In this document: in pieces, positions 20,401 to 31,508 of the stretch | How positions within the stretch are numbered: position 1 is the stretch's first letter | How the letters are laid out: each line of letters opens with the position of its first letter | Assembly: GCA_903813345.2 (NCBI GenBank) | Contig: CAIIXF020000005.1 | Coordinates: 17,609,375-17,673,374 of the forward strand | Direction: 5' to 3' | Length of the DNA stretch: 64,000 nt | Origin: Owenia fusiformis | Lineage: Eukaryota; Annelida; Polychaeta; Sabellida; Oweniidae | Notes under the pieces: model-generated | What the model was told of the DNA's origin: nothing | Seen by the model: only the letters and a program-made list of their open reading frames with translations | Databases searched by the model: none | Made by a program: the position numbers and the translations under genes

Positions 20401-23400
20401 CTTTTATAAGACATTATTTTCTCAAAAGGTGTCTGAAAAAATATATACATTGTGATGTATTAATATAAACAAAACCTTGGAATATTAAATTGTTAGAACA
20501 AACTTTAATCAAATCCTTATGAACAAATTAATAGAAAAAGTATTTAAAAGTGGCATGTCATTGAATAACAATAGTAAAAAATGCTGGGAACATAAATACC
20601 ATATTCAAGAGCATATCAATTTTTTAAATATTATATATACAGAATGAATATCAAAAAAGCATTTATTTACTTGAAAATGATTATTTTACATGCATTCTTC
20701 AAACATCATGCATCTGTGCATTATTGGTTATAAAATGTTTTCGACTTGCAGTGATTCACAAACAATATGAAAAATAGTTATAGACTATTCTGACTCATGT
20801 TATTTAGCAAAAGCTAACTTTGTCGAGGCATTCAATAAGTTTCAATAAAAAAAGGTTGTTTTATATTTTGGACTAATTTCCACATAATATAAGCCTATTT
20901 CGTTGAGGCATTCAATAAGTTTTGATAAAAATGCTGTTTTTGACTCATATTTATATTACAAAAGCTTACTTTGTTGATGCATCGTCATTAGTGACTGCAA
21001 CTACTATCTGCCCATCTTCCACTTGTTCAAGGAAGATCTCAAGCAAGCTACTATCTGAAAACAAAATTCAAAACATGATTTAAAAATTAAAATCACCAAT
21101 TTCTGGAGTCCACTTTGGTTTTACCTAGGTTTCTCTCATTAGTTAAATGAAGTAATTAGAATTTCAATTCAATTCAATTTATTCAAAGTTCCATAATACA
21201 ATATTTCATATAACATGAAAAAGGCATAACTATATATTCCATAGAAGAGATAGAGATGAGCTGAGTGAGTTTTTTTTCAAAAAATTGTGACAATATTTCA
21301 ATATAAACATGCATTAAGCCTACTCACCTTGAGCATATGTGTCAAAGCGACCCAATCGTAGTATGTCTTTAGTGGTGGGGTCAACCACTGCAATGTTAAA
21401 ACCTCTACCTGCATCATTCACTCCTTCCGCAAATACACTAGAATAACAAATAGGTCATATTAGAATATCAATTTACTACATTCAATAACTACTGTATTTA
21501 CAAAATTCGATGACTTACTAAGTTAAAGGACCATTTAGTAAAAAAATGTAGTAACTTATCTTTGACAAGATATGGTTAAACATCATAGAGACGTTCCATC
21601 AAGCAAATGCTTTCCCTTATTGATGTTATCTTACTTTTTGAGAAAATGGTTTACTTAAAATTTGAGGAAAATATGTGAAACAACTTTATGATATTAAATA
21701 AATAATGAAAATGAATGAAAAAAACTTACTATTTTTCACTGATGCACATTTTGGGGAGTGCCTTGTTTCCTTGGCCTGCATTTATATGAACTGGGAAACT
21801 TGAGGAATCACAGGGATCTGGCATACCACAGTTCTTCAATTCGTCTCCTTTTTTAATTTCTTTACCAGCTTTAACATTGGCTTTTAGACCATCATCAACT
21901 TTGACTAAGTTTCCAACTGAAACAATCAACAAGGCATTAACATGCAAAATGGCACTACATGTCATTTGTTACAGACATCAAACTCAGCTGTCAAAAACAA
22001 CCAACAAATGTCAACCAGGTCTATCTACAAGCCTCTGTGACCCCCACCCCCTCTACTTGACCAAACACCTTCTCTCACACTTGTGTGCAAGGGCTTTTAT
22101 GTCAACTGCTTCTCACAAATTCACCTAACAATATGACGTTTCTATATGAGTTTAATTTTTAAATTACATCTCAAAAACAAGGAATCACATTTTACAGTTG
22201 CTGTATTAAACAGTTCCTTGTTTGTACACAGTAAAAGTGTGAAGAAATAAATATTTTGTCTAAAGTAGGTCATATATACTTACTGGGAATCTTCAAACAG
22301 CCACTTAGGTAAATGGGATCTGCGAATTCTCCGTCACCTCTCTTTCCAACCTAGAAAATAGTTATTAACTGAGCGACCTTATCAATTTTTATCATGTAGC
22401 TCATCTAATAAAAGCTCAGACCAGACCCTGTCTTTTAAATCTTAGATCAATTATATGTAATCAAAATCAAAAAATTGATCAAATGGTTTAAAATATAATA
22501 CAAAAAAAACATTATAGAACAAAATATACAAGATCATAATTGGAATACAACTTAAAATATAGTTTGTACCATAAAAGACATCCATAAGCTATTTCCATCT
22601 TCTAATTTATTTCACCTTCACCAAATTAACAAACAATGAAACAAAACAATATTTATATGGCTTCATTAAAATGGCACACCCTGTATGTAACTGTCCTTGT
22701 GGATTCTTTTCTTGAATTAGTAAATTGCTTACATACATAGTTGAAGCTATTATTTTATAAAATTTCTAAAATGTGATTTTGTCTTTGTGGTTAGAACTTT
22801 TCTTCTACAAAGCCAATTTTGTATGAAGTTCTACTGATAAACAAGCTACAGAGCATTCAAATGTAATAGGGTAGTTGAGGATCAGAGTTATAGGGTGAGC
22901 CACTTTAATGATGATATAACTGCGCACCTTCTCCACACCATCGCCAGCTACTAGGCCTTTCTGACCAAGAAGAATGTACGATTCTCTATACAGGATATTG
23001 GTGATAGCCCCTGCACCATATTTCCTCAGGGATGTTTTGCTTTCTTCCCCCAGACTGCCGAAAATACAAGAAGCATGTATAGAAATACTGAGACACTCTG
23101 TAGTGGTGAAGCTTTGGAGAGCAAAATAGAAAAGCAGAGAGGGGATTCTGTTAAGATATTTAAACAGGTTTGATTTCTATTACTATTTTCTTAACAAAAG
23201 GCGATATAATGAAAGGCATTTCAAGTGCATATAACCACTAAAACCTCAACCGTAAAAATTAAGTTAAAGATCCACTCCAAAAATGAGGTATAACTACCCC
23301 CTCAGCCCCCTCACACACACAAAGGTATAAGGGCCCTAAATAATATATTGTACATTCAGAGACCTCTGGTGGCCATTCTCCTCCAATACTAGAATAAAAT

Positions 23401-26400
23401 ATAGCTGAAAAGTAACAACAAAGTTTGTGGAAACATTCAGCTATTCACCTAAACCTGCTTGCCATATACATAAATAACACAATATTAAAAAAGTGTTTAT
23501 CAGAACACCTCTGTTATCTGAACACCTCTCAATGTGAACACTTTTCTCAGTCTCAATCTGCCATAGACCTCTATGTTTAAAATCTTGAAATGTGAACATT
23601 AATAATCTGGGGGTCATTAACAGAAACTTCGTAAAGTTAAGAATTCATAAAATCCATTGTTCTCTTAATGTGACATCATTGTATCCATGCTTACAACAAT
23701 TGATTTATGAATTCGTAACTTTACAAAGTTTCTGTTAATAATTTTGTCAGGTCCCAGTGGTGTTCATTAAGACAGGTTTTACTGCAAACATTAGAATGGT
23801 TCCCATGCTAAATCAAAAAAACAATAATTCTTCATACTGTACAGGGTGCAAAAGTAGTTTAACAGTTATTCAACAATCTGTAAACTCTAACTGTAAACCT
23901 ACTTTTGGCCCATCAAGTATTTACTATTTTAAAAACTAACCACCATGCTATTGTATAGATATGTATACATAGGCATGCAAATACCATCTGTTTGTGTGAG
24001 ATAATGTTCGATGCATTGATACATTCATTGTTTGTATTGTACTACACATTCTGTGAGTTTCAAGATCGTTATCTAAATGTATTTAGAAATGATACACAGA
24101 TAAACAGCCATTACATAGATTAAACTATAAAAAACAGTAATGTTGAAACACAATACCTTAAACCAAACAGATGATTCTTACAGGCAACAAAAATAAAACA
24201 AAAAGAAATTCCAAGAGCCATAGCCATTTCCCATAGTTCACCATTCAAAATGGCTACCTTATCTTCGGCTTGTTGAGGTAATAAACCCCTTTGGCCGGCT
24301 AAAATATAAGCATCTCTGAACTGGATGTCTGTCATGAGTTGCCTGCTTGCCCCATGGTTCACTAACCAATCTCTTCCCTCAATACTCAATCTAAAAATCA
24401 TTCATGCAAGTTTGAGTTTTTTCTTCAAATCTGAGGCGGTATAGCCATGCTATATTAGCATCTAAGCATGGTGGATAAGATAAAAACTGTAATAAAAAAA
24501 TTATCAACTTCTATGAAATACTTCAAAAAAAGAATGAAAAAACTTTTATCAGTAGCCAAGTTAATAAGGCACTTATTAAGGAGTCCCACGATACATTACA
24601 ATATGTAACGATACGATGTGTATCTCGAAAATGAAGTCATGATAGAAGTAACGATACGATACATTATAAGTTAAATAGTCTTGAGGTACAGAGGGAGGGG
24701 GGTACAGCACTGTAACTGGGGTCAAGTCAGAGTTGAAAGTCTATCAGTTGCTATAACATTGATTCAACGGTAGTACAATAACTGTATGATGAAATATCGC
24801 AGAAGAAAATAATATGCAAGAGTGAATAGCCAACTATCAAGCCTACCTATGTATTTTAAATCAGCTATGCATATTTTTTAAACCATTTTTGGAATTCCAT
24901 CCGTTAGTTTTTACCAAAGGGTATCCAAAGTTGTCCTAAATATATTTCTTTGGAGGGGGGGTGTTACGTTATCACAACTATCCATGCTTGGTACCTTAAC
25001 ATGTCAGCTATTGTAACAAACATGTTCAGAATTGTCTAATGTAAACTTCAAATGTACTACTTGGTCAAATATTTGGAAGATTTCAGCAAAATATGAGGTA
25101 TTCTAACAATATTTTGGCGTATCGCAATTTAATCCTTGGTTCTTATCATCACTGAACGAGCAAGTACAGCATATCGATATATCAAGCAATCGTGGGACTC
25201 CTAGTGTTTATGCATTTCTAGATGTCAAGAATTAAAGACTAAATGAGCTCTGTTACCCTTGTAAAAATAGTGTCCGGCTTAATTTTAAATAAATAAATAT
25301 TGATAATGTTTAACTATGTTTGGAAATAATTTAAGAACAAGACTCAATGAATTTTTAATTTTCAATTAATTGCATATGATTCTTATATACTGGCCTTAAA
25401 ACTCTGTTGTTATGAAAGAGAATCTCATGCAATAAACCATAAACAACCAAGTTAAATATACATTATCATACCATATTTTATATGTTATGTATGAGAAATA
25501 TTCAAAAATATTTTGTGTAATTGTATTTACAGAAATAGATTTTAAGGAAACAGGGAAATCTAATCCACCTACTTAGCTGTTATTTCATCCTGCGAAGCCA
25601 CTAGTATTACATGGTGGTCCTTAACCTCTGTTTTCAGGTAGCGTATCAGTTCACTGTCTGAGACGTAGGTATCAAACACCTTTCTGTCAACCATCTTGCG
25701 AGACATATCTGTAAAAGCAATGTAAAAATGGGGTAAACATGCCTAATAGGGAGTGGCTATGTTAGAAATAATCAGTACTCGTTAATAATATAGCCCTTTG
25801 GAGCCTTGGGCTTACCATCAAGAATGACCATTCTAACTAGAAAGTGGCAACTCAACAGAGTAGCAAATCCAAATATTTTCTAAAATTCATCATTATTCAG
25901 GGTACCAAATAAGTCCTGTCCCCTCCCCTGCTACAGCTAAAACCTTAATAGATGGTACCTAGTGTGATATACCATTGGAAAGATCATCCAAAGTTATGTT
26001 AACTCATCAACTCTCAAGTATTTTGGATGAAATTCACCTATATTTTCATGATGTCCTTTATATTTAGCGTACCCTAAATTAAGCAGTTTTTTGCGTCAAA
26101 ATTAAAAGGATATGACCTCAGAAATACGTCAAAAAGTTAACCTTTTTCACATTCCGCTTGTTACAAAAAAAGGTTTTCACCACTTTCCTTGCACCTCTAT
26201 TTTCTACACATCTAACCTGATCCAAAGATTGGTTAAATTCATTGCCATTTACATATGTAGTCATCTTCAGGTCCTTTGACTTTTCATGTACACGATTCTT
26301 AAAATCCTGCAAAATACGCCAAATTGCCATGTTTCTGGGCCTATGGTCACCTCAATTGATACAATGTAAAAATTTGTGAGATTGATTGACATGTGTTGGA

Positions 26401-29400
26401 TATATGCTAATCAACGTAACTTTGGAAGACCTTTCCAATGATATATAACACTTGGTACCATATATCTTGGTTTTGGCTGAAGAGGGGGGGACAGGACTTA
26501 TTTGACACCCTGTATAACATTTTAGTATTACTTTAAAGAGATCTCGTAATAATTGAGATTTCTTGCATTGGGTGTCAATGTGAATAAGACAAATGATACT
26601 CAAAGGACACGTCTTGGTTTGGAGAACAGTCTACTGGGTTATTATAATTACTTTACTTCAAAGTCCAACATCAGGTGACCATTTTTGATTTTCTGAGGCA
26701 CGAATCAGAAAAGCTAATTGGAATTTATTAATTGAGAAGGTCATACTTCAGAGAGATCTCAAAATGGTTTTACCATGAATACCATGTTAATTAGATTTAC
26801 CATCAATGATTTCCACGTTAAATGGGCTTACCATCAATGACTACCATGTTAATTAGACTTAGCATCAATGACTACCATGTTGATGGCTTACCATCAATGA
26901 CAACCATGTTAATCAGGCTTGCCATAAACGACTACCATGTTAATTGGGATTACCATCAATGACAACCATGTTAATTTGACTTACCATCAATGACTACCAT
27001 GCAAATTGGGCCTACCATCAATCAATACCATGTTAATTTGATTTACCATCAATGACTATCATGTTAATCAGGCTTGCCATCAACAACTACCATGTTAATT
27101 TGACTTCCCATCAATGACTACCATGTAAATTGGGCCTACCATCAATCAATACCATGTTAATTTGATCTACCATCAATGACTACCATGTTAAAGGCTTGCC
27201 ATCAACGACTACCATGTTAATTTGACTTCCCATCAATGACTACCATGTAAATTGGGCCTACCATCAATCACTTCCATGTTAATTTGACTTACCATCAATG
27301 ACTACCATGTTAATTCCCCGGCCTGTGTTTCCTGACTTAGGAGTCATCAAACTGGAAAATAAAATAAAAAATGAAACATTTTAAAGACTCCATTCCACAT
27401 ATTGAACATATCTCTCAAGGTAATGACTGAACTCCACATAACATATTTAAAACTTTATAGTAATATATTGTTTATCATAAATTCATTGTATATCATTGCA
27501 CGATTATGCAACTAGACTTCTCACTAACAGACTAAAACTACTACTACTTTTACAGAGGAATATAAAATGTTTCACAATATTGAAAGCATACAAAATATAC
27601 TGAAATATTTCAGTGTGTGATGTACAGAATATGCTAATTATTCTAAACTGATAACAAAGTGAAATTCATTATAATACTGAATGGAAAATTATCAATGCAG
27701 GCCATTTAGTTGCATTCACTCTTTTCAAAGCAATATTAACTCAGCTTGTGAAAATCACCATAACTGCTAGGTTCTAGTATATTAATGTAACATAACAGAG
27801 TCTGTTAATTACTTCAACAATTTCATTTGGATTACTTGCTGCAGAGGTAAGCCAAGAAAGCAAGACATTATTCTTGGAGAATGCATCATTCTAACTCCTG
27901 TTTCACAAGACCAGCCAACGAAAACAATAACAGAACAAAGCAACATGACAGTGCAGTGAAAATATCTCTCAATAAGAAGCAACCGTTTAACTTACTATTC
28001 ATCTTCAAAGCATATGGTAGGCCCGATATCCTTTCCCTCTCCTGACTTGATGTAGTAGGCATATGTCCCAGCCTCACAACCCTTGTCTAAACCACACTTC
28101 TTGGCTGAAAGAAACATTTATATACCAATCAAGCAGTGTTACATAAGTAAGAATTATGAATAACCTGACATGAGTATACCTTGACTCCACCCAGACTATA
28201 CCTAGACTGCACCCAGGCTACACCTAGACTGCACCCAAGCTACACCTAGACTGCACCCAGGCTACACCTAGACTGCACCCAGGCTACACCTAGACTGCAC
28301 CTAGGCTACACCTAGACTGCACCCAGTATACATCTAGACTGCACCCAGGCTACACCTAGACTGCACCCAGGCTATACCTAGATTGCACCCAGGCTACACC
28401 TAGAATGCAAGAAGGCTACATCTAAACTGCATCTATGCAATACCTAGACTGCACCGATTACACCTAGACTACACCTAGACTGCATCCAGGCTATACCTAG
28501 ACAGTACCCAGGCTACACAAATGCATGAAGGCTACATCTAAACTGCATCCATGCTACACCTAGACTGCACCCAAGCTACAGTGAGATTGTACCCAGGCTA
28601 CACCTAGACTGTAACCAGACTACAACTTGACTGCACCTAGGTAAAACATTAGGATGTTAAACCATTTAAACCAAAATGGTGCAACCAACAAATAACAAAC
28701 CTAATTGATGTTAAAATAGTTAAAAGCATCTGAGAAAGAAATGTGCGATAATATCTAATGCAAATTGTATTGGCCTTATCTAGATTCTAAACAGAAGCTG
28801 TGCCAAATGGCCTTCGATTGATTAAAGCAGATTGTTGCAATGGCCTTTAATTAAAAACAAGAACTGTATAATCATTGCACACTTTGTATGGAAGCCATAC
28901 AAATGAAGAGGTTGATCTAGTGTTGCAGAAAAACAGGAGACAGAATAGCAAAAGAATGAGTGATACTTCAATTTTTTTTAGAATATAAATTACATTCTAC
29001 CATTTTTGAAACATTCACATGACAAAATAACAACATGAACAAAACTATTTTTTGAATACCATTCAGGAGCTCATTTTTCTTCAGTGTTGTCAAAATTCTT
29101 CTAATTTTGTCATAATTCTTCCCATTTCTGAGAAACAGCTCCAGTATAAAAACGAAAATAAAAACAAACAACAGAACAAGAATTTTAAATTACATTTGTT
29201 TGAATTTTACATTTTTACATTTTTTCAAAAATAAAACGACATGACAAGAAGTGTCAAAAGATCACAAACATGATTAAAAAGTAGTAATTGGAATACTTTT
29301 TCAAAATCAGTTTACCTGGAGCTTGTGGTTTAGAGTCCACTTTTTCCTGTTCTATTTGTTTCGCATCTTTTCCACCTTCTACAAATGGACATGCATGCAA

Positions 29401-31508
29401 ACATGTCAATGCAAACATGACCACACAAAAACAAACATGTCAATACTAACATGTTGGCATGCAGGTTTTATTAAAGCCCATAGGAGGAAGGGATTTCTGG
29501 GGAAATCTGGAGTATAGTGTCATTCTATAGATTATAATAAATAGGTCAGTATTAGCTCATGTGCTAGAAAGGCTAGGGTAAATAATTAAAATGTTTAGCA
29601 TATCATTCAACTTCTATTTTAAAATATAAATAATATTCCAGCAACATTTATGGAAAATACAATGTGATTCTGGAATATTTCATTTTCATTTCATATTTTA
29701 TAAGAAAATCAAATACTGCCTTATTTCCACAATTGGTCACAAACTATGCTAAACATAAGACTTTCACTCTAGCCTTATTGCGTGGAAAAAGCAGTGTTCA
29801 CTTAATTATGAGGGTAGGGTTGTACTAAAATCAATATTTATATCATATATTGACAATGCAGGGGTATTCCCAAGACCTAGAATCGGGTGTGGCAAATTTA
29901 GACTAGAGGAGGTACCTTCGCACTTATGATTTAGTTGAAAAAATCTGTAACATTTTGGTGATAATTAAGCGTTGAAGTGCACTTAATTAGTATGAGGGCA
30001 GGGTAATGCACCTTAAAACTACAGTTTGGACCATAAATAAATGAGAAGTCGATTTTCTATCACCATTTCAAACCATGGTGGTTTGAAGAAAGCCCATAGT
30101 TTCCAATATTGTCTAGATACAAATCCCCTAAAAATTGTTTAATTTACATTTTGTATATCCAATGATGTATGGCATCTTGAAAATTCTTATTTTAACATGG
30201 GAAATCCTTATTTCAGCAAATCCATGACTCATTCATTTATGGTCCATACCGTAGTCAAGAATATTAATTTCAAAAACACTTTTTGGATCACATAATTCCA
30301 TATCATCCCTTTTTCTAAAAAGTCCAACATTTTTGATCTTCATTTCAAGATAATCATTCAATTTCAAAAATTGAAAAAAGAAATGACATCATTCAGTGTT
30401 AGTATCTACGGGTGATGGAGAGGGAAACAAAGGACGACAAATGGCAATAAAAATACTATGATTAGTACAAACAAGTTATTATAGAGAGGTTACAGTTATT
30501 ATTTCCTGATAGAACAATTCAAACAACAGATAAAAAGAAAGATTGAGTATGAATTTCTTGTAGCATCATTCATGTAAATATACCAGGAACAAAACAAATC
30601 ATGCAAAACAATTCCTTGCAATAACATAAGTTTTGTATGCCTTCCCCATGCCAAAATGATCTAATCCAATATCCATAAATTAAAGTTCTACGATCAAGTT
30701 TTCCCACAGGAGCACCATAGAAGAAAAATTGTTAAAGAGCCAGGTAAAAATATTAATTTTAGGTAAAGTACTTTCATACGGGAGTGGATGAAACTCCCTA
30801 AATGTCATAGCAAATGTCAACGTTTATAAGTTTAAACAAAGAGAGTGAGATATAGAGAGGGACCATTTGTATATTTACAAGTACTGTAAATTTAAAATTT
30901 GCTGAAAAAATATTTTGACCTGGCGCGCACCTCAAAAGCTAAAGGAAAAGAAATATTAAAGTTAAATTCCAAGTTTCATTCAAAATTTCATAAACATAGC
31001 CATTGTGAAGTTTCATTTAAAAGTCAACTTACGTGCTGGAGTTGCAGATCTAACATAATTGTCGATACGATCCTGAGTAAGCAGCCATGTGTCAATCAAA
31101 TATATTGTCAAGACAACACATGACACCCATATAAGGAAGTTTTTTACACCTAAAAAAATAATTGATGTTTTTCACATTTAGTAATAATGCTAGAGATATC
31201 AGTTTTCAATGGTTTCCAAAATCATTCTCTCAAATGCTCATCAGATACTATTTCTGTAAAACATTCATGTTTGAAGTTTATTAATCCACTCATTTGCATG
31301 AACTTTCATTTTTAGATCTTCAAATCTTCTAATAAACCAGATGAATTCCAAACATGGGATTTGTATTCATGATAATCTATAAATCATATTCATTGATGAA
31401 GTGAATGTGTGTTATGCATAAAGGTATTAGTTCCATTACATCTCAACTTACTTATAATATCTTACCTCCAAAATAGCGAATGATAAGCCTGCGTAGGATT
31501 CGAATCAT
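11462..31508 (-). CDS. POMGNT1-like protein: two ILEI domains plus GnT-I-type transferase
   Basis: Complete gene. Exons in transcript order: 31466-31508 (ATG), 31033-31149, 29316-29378, 27996-28104, 27293-27351, 25573-25708, 7a 24258-24390 or 7b 22928-23054, 22284-22350, 21730-21916, 21328-21437, 20970-21054, 12a 20117-20240 or 12b 19252-19378, 16693-16762, 16096-16194, 15452-15624, 14994-15087, 14565-14614, 13977-14103, 13704-13836, 13084-13236, 12644-12805, 12063-12188, 11462-11558 (TAG). Frame closes at 836-839 residues. An in-frame TAA upstream with no ATG between supports the start. Order: short basic cytosolic tail, membrane anchor (about 19-38), stem, ILEI domain A (75-242), ILEI domain B (243-434), FC-Y-GYG-FC linker (about 455-467), transferase domain (about 485-838) with VVIPGLN, ISAWNDNG, PGLGFMLKR and PDVSR. 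POMGNT1 adds GlcNAc to O-mannose in the Golgi and has one such stem domain; this protein has two. The acidic metal motif reads LEEEVI and the usual WDxDxW/WDDW site reads WDGW, so activity is doubtful. Paralogue rather than orthologue is likely. Confidence 0.9.
11745..11956. mobile_element. Second copy of the 5100-5304 MITE family
   Basis: Shares the ordered blocks TTCAAAATCATGC, a CATTTTGAGCACTT-like segment, GCCATTTTTGGGCCAAAA and a right end CTGGCTATGGGCCT with the element at 5100-5304. The left terminus is degraded. It lies just inside the 3' part of the POMGNT1-like gene (intron between 11558 and 12063). Confidence 0.6.
15241..15422. mobile_element. pogo/Tigger-like MITE
   Basis: Begins CAGTAAAACCTGTGTATCC after a TA and ends ACAGGTTTTATA, the terminal pattern of pogo-type elements (TA target). 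It is about 180 bases, non-coding, and ends only some 30 bases from the exon at 15452-15624. Related pieces occur at 23504-23786, 39350-39527, 41690-41840, 41997-42140 and 44183-44230. Confidence 0.65.
15680..15840 (-). repeat. Dispersed repeat family R1, reverse copy
   Basis: In reverse orientation carries the R1 blocks: AAGGCATTAACATGCAA, CTGCCATTTGTTACAGATGCC and CCACTTGTGGTGGTGACA. Lies in an intron of the POMGNT1-like gene. A shorter reverse copy lies at about 21925-21995. Confidence 0.65.
17600..18023. mobile_element. Tc1/mariner-type MITE with TA target sites
   Basis: Terminal inverted repeats CAGGGTGACCCAAAAAAT and its complement ATATTTTGGGTCACCCTG (17 of 18 match) are flanked by TA on both sides. 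The element is 424 bases and has no transposase. Subterminal sequences are also partly inverted. Confidence 0.85.
18780..18935. repeat. 32-base minisatellite
   Basis: Four nearly identical copies of a 32-base unit containing GCATATAAATGTTGATGCAA and CATTGTGAGGTT lie in the intron between exon 12b and exon 13 of the POMGNT1-like gene. The unit is open in one minus-strand frame, which produces a chance repetitive open frame without start context. Confidence 0.85.
19252..19378 (-). other. Alternative exon 12b of the POMGNT1-like gene (ILEI domain B)
   Basis: 127-base exon, acceptor TTCAG, donor GTGAAT, entering in phase 2 and leaving in phase 0. It encodes 42 residues beginning LNNHAKELFNKLGS and containing FRDTWAMAGMKGIGG, the C-terminal half of an ILEI/FAM3 fold and the closer match to the POMGNT1 stem (RDTWAFVG-like). 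It is interchangeable with 12a; joined after 12a it reads into TAA at the sixth codon. Confidence 0.85.
19430..19630. repeat. Palindromic CATGCCCTTA repeats between exons 12a and 12b
   Basis: Several direct and inverted copies of CATGCCCTTA / TAAGGGCATG, including a perfect 24-base palindrome at 19557-19580. They lie in the 738-base intron separating the two alternative exons and could form strong RNA hairpins. Confidence 0.7.
20117..20240 (-). other. Alternative exon 12a of the POMGNT1-like gene (ILEI domain B)
   Basis: 124-base exon, acceptor TTTAG, donor GTTTCT (weak for U1), phase 2 in and phase 0 out. It encodes 41 residues beginning FNKHAAKILESIGS and containing FRSVWGFVGEKGA. It aligns with 12b over its length (shared N-HA, GS, I, FR, W, G-KG). 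The weak donor suggests that 12a may be the regulated choice. Confidence 0.85.
22928..23054 (-). other. Alternative exon 7b of the POMGNT1-like gene (ILEI domain A)
   Basis: 127-base exon, acceptor CGGCAG, donor GTGCGC, phase 2 in and phase 0 out. It encodes 42 residues beginning LGEESKTSLRKYGAGA with YRESYILLGQKGL. It is the counterpart of 7a. If spliced after 7a the frame shifts and TAG appears at codon 23 of the exon. Confidence 0.85.
23504..23786. mobile_element. Degraded pogo-like MITE between exons 7a and 7b
   Basis: Left part reads ACCTCTGTTATCTGAACACC, right part GACAGGTTTTACTG, as in the other pogo-like copies. The middle carries an inverted pair (AGAAACTTCGTAAAGTTAAG versus its near complement at about 23715-23735), probably a nested insertion. 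Lies in the 1.2-kb intron separating exons 7a and 7b. Confidence 0.5.
24258..24390 (-). other. Alternative exon 7a of the POMGNT1-like gene (ILEI domain A)
   Basis: 133-base exon, acceptor TTTTTAG, donor GTAGCC, phase 2 in and phase 0 out. It encodes 44 residues beginning LSIEGRDWLVNHGAS with FRDAYILAGQRGL, the C-terminal half of the first ILEI domain. About a third of residues match 7b, including YIL-GQ-GL. Confidence 0.85.
24579..25202. mobile_element. hAT-like MITE, AGGAGTCCCACGAT ends
   Basis: Terminal inverted repeat AGGAGTCCCACGAT is matched exactly by ATCGTGGGACTCCT at the right end; 624 bases, no transposase. Internal stretches near both ends are rich in ACGATACG and ATATCGATAT. Flanks are only weakly similar, so the target duplication is uncertain. 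Confidence 0.7.
25898..26512. mobile_element. MITE with long terminal inverted repeats
   Basis: Outer ends CAGGGTACCAAATAAGTCC and GGACTTATTTGACACCCTG pair with two mismatches. Complementarity continues inward for about 150 bases (CCATTGGAAAGATCATCC versus GGAAGACCTTTCCAATG). About 615 bases, no transposase. Confidence 0.8.
26760..27292 (-). repeat. Minisatellite built from exon 5 end and its splice donor
   Basis: About 17 degenerate copies of a unit of roughly 30 bases abut exon 5 (27293-27351) of the POMGNT1-like gene. On the coding strand each unit reads like AACATGGTAGTCATTGATGG followed by TAAG, i.e. codons for NMVVIDG plus the 5' splice site. Some copies keep GGTAAG/GGTAAA, some have GC (GGCAAG) and some are destroyed (GGGAAG). 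Reading through the true donor meets TAA within five codons. Confidence 0.9.
28160..28640. repeat. 22-base minisatellite
   Basis: About 20 degenerate copies of CTACACCTAGACTGCACC plus CAGG (period 22) lie in the intron 5' of exon 4 of the POMGNT1-like gene, starting within about 60 bases of its acceptor. Strand-asymmetric, cytosine-rich on the plus strand. No coding frame. Confidence 0.9.

Noticed and set aside
23054-24258. Exons 7a and 7b as two parts of one longer domain, both included
   Set aside because: Inclusion of both shifts the frame to a TAG, and both peptides align to the same half-domain.
28160-28640. Possible CRISPR array
   Set aside because: Direct tandem repeat without unique spacers, in an animal intron.
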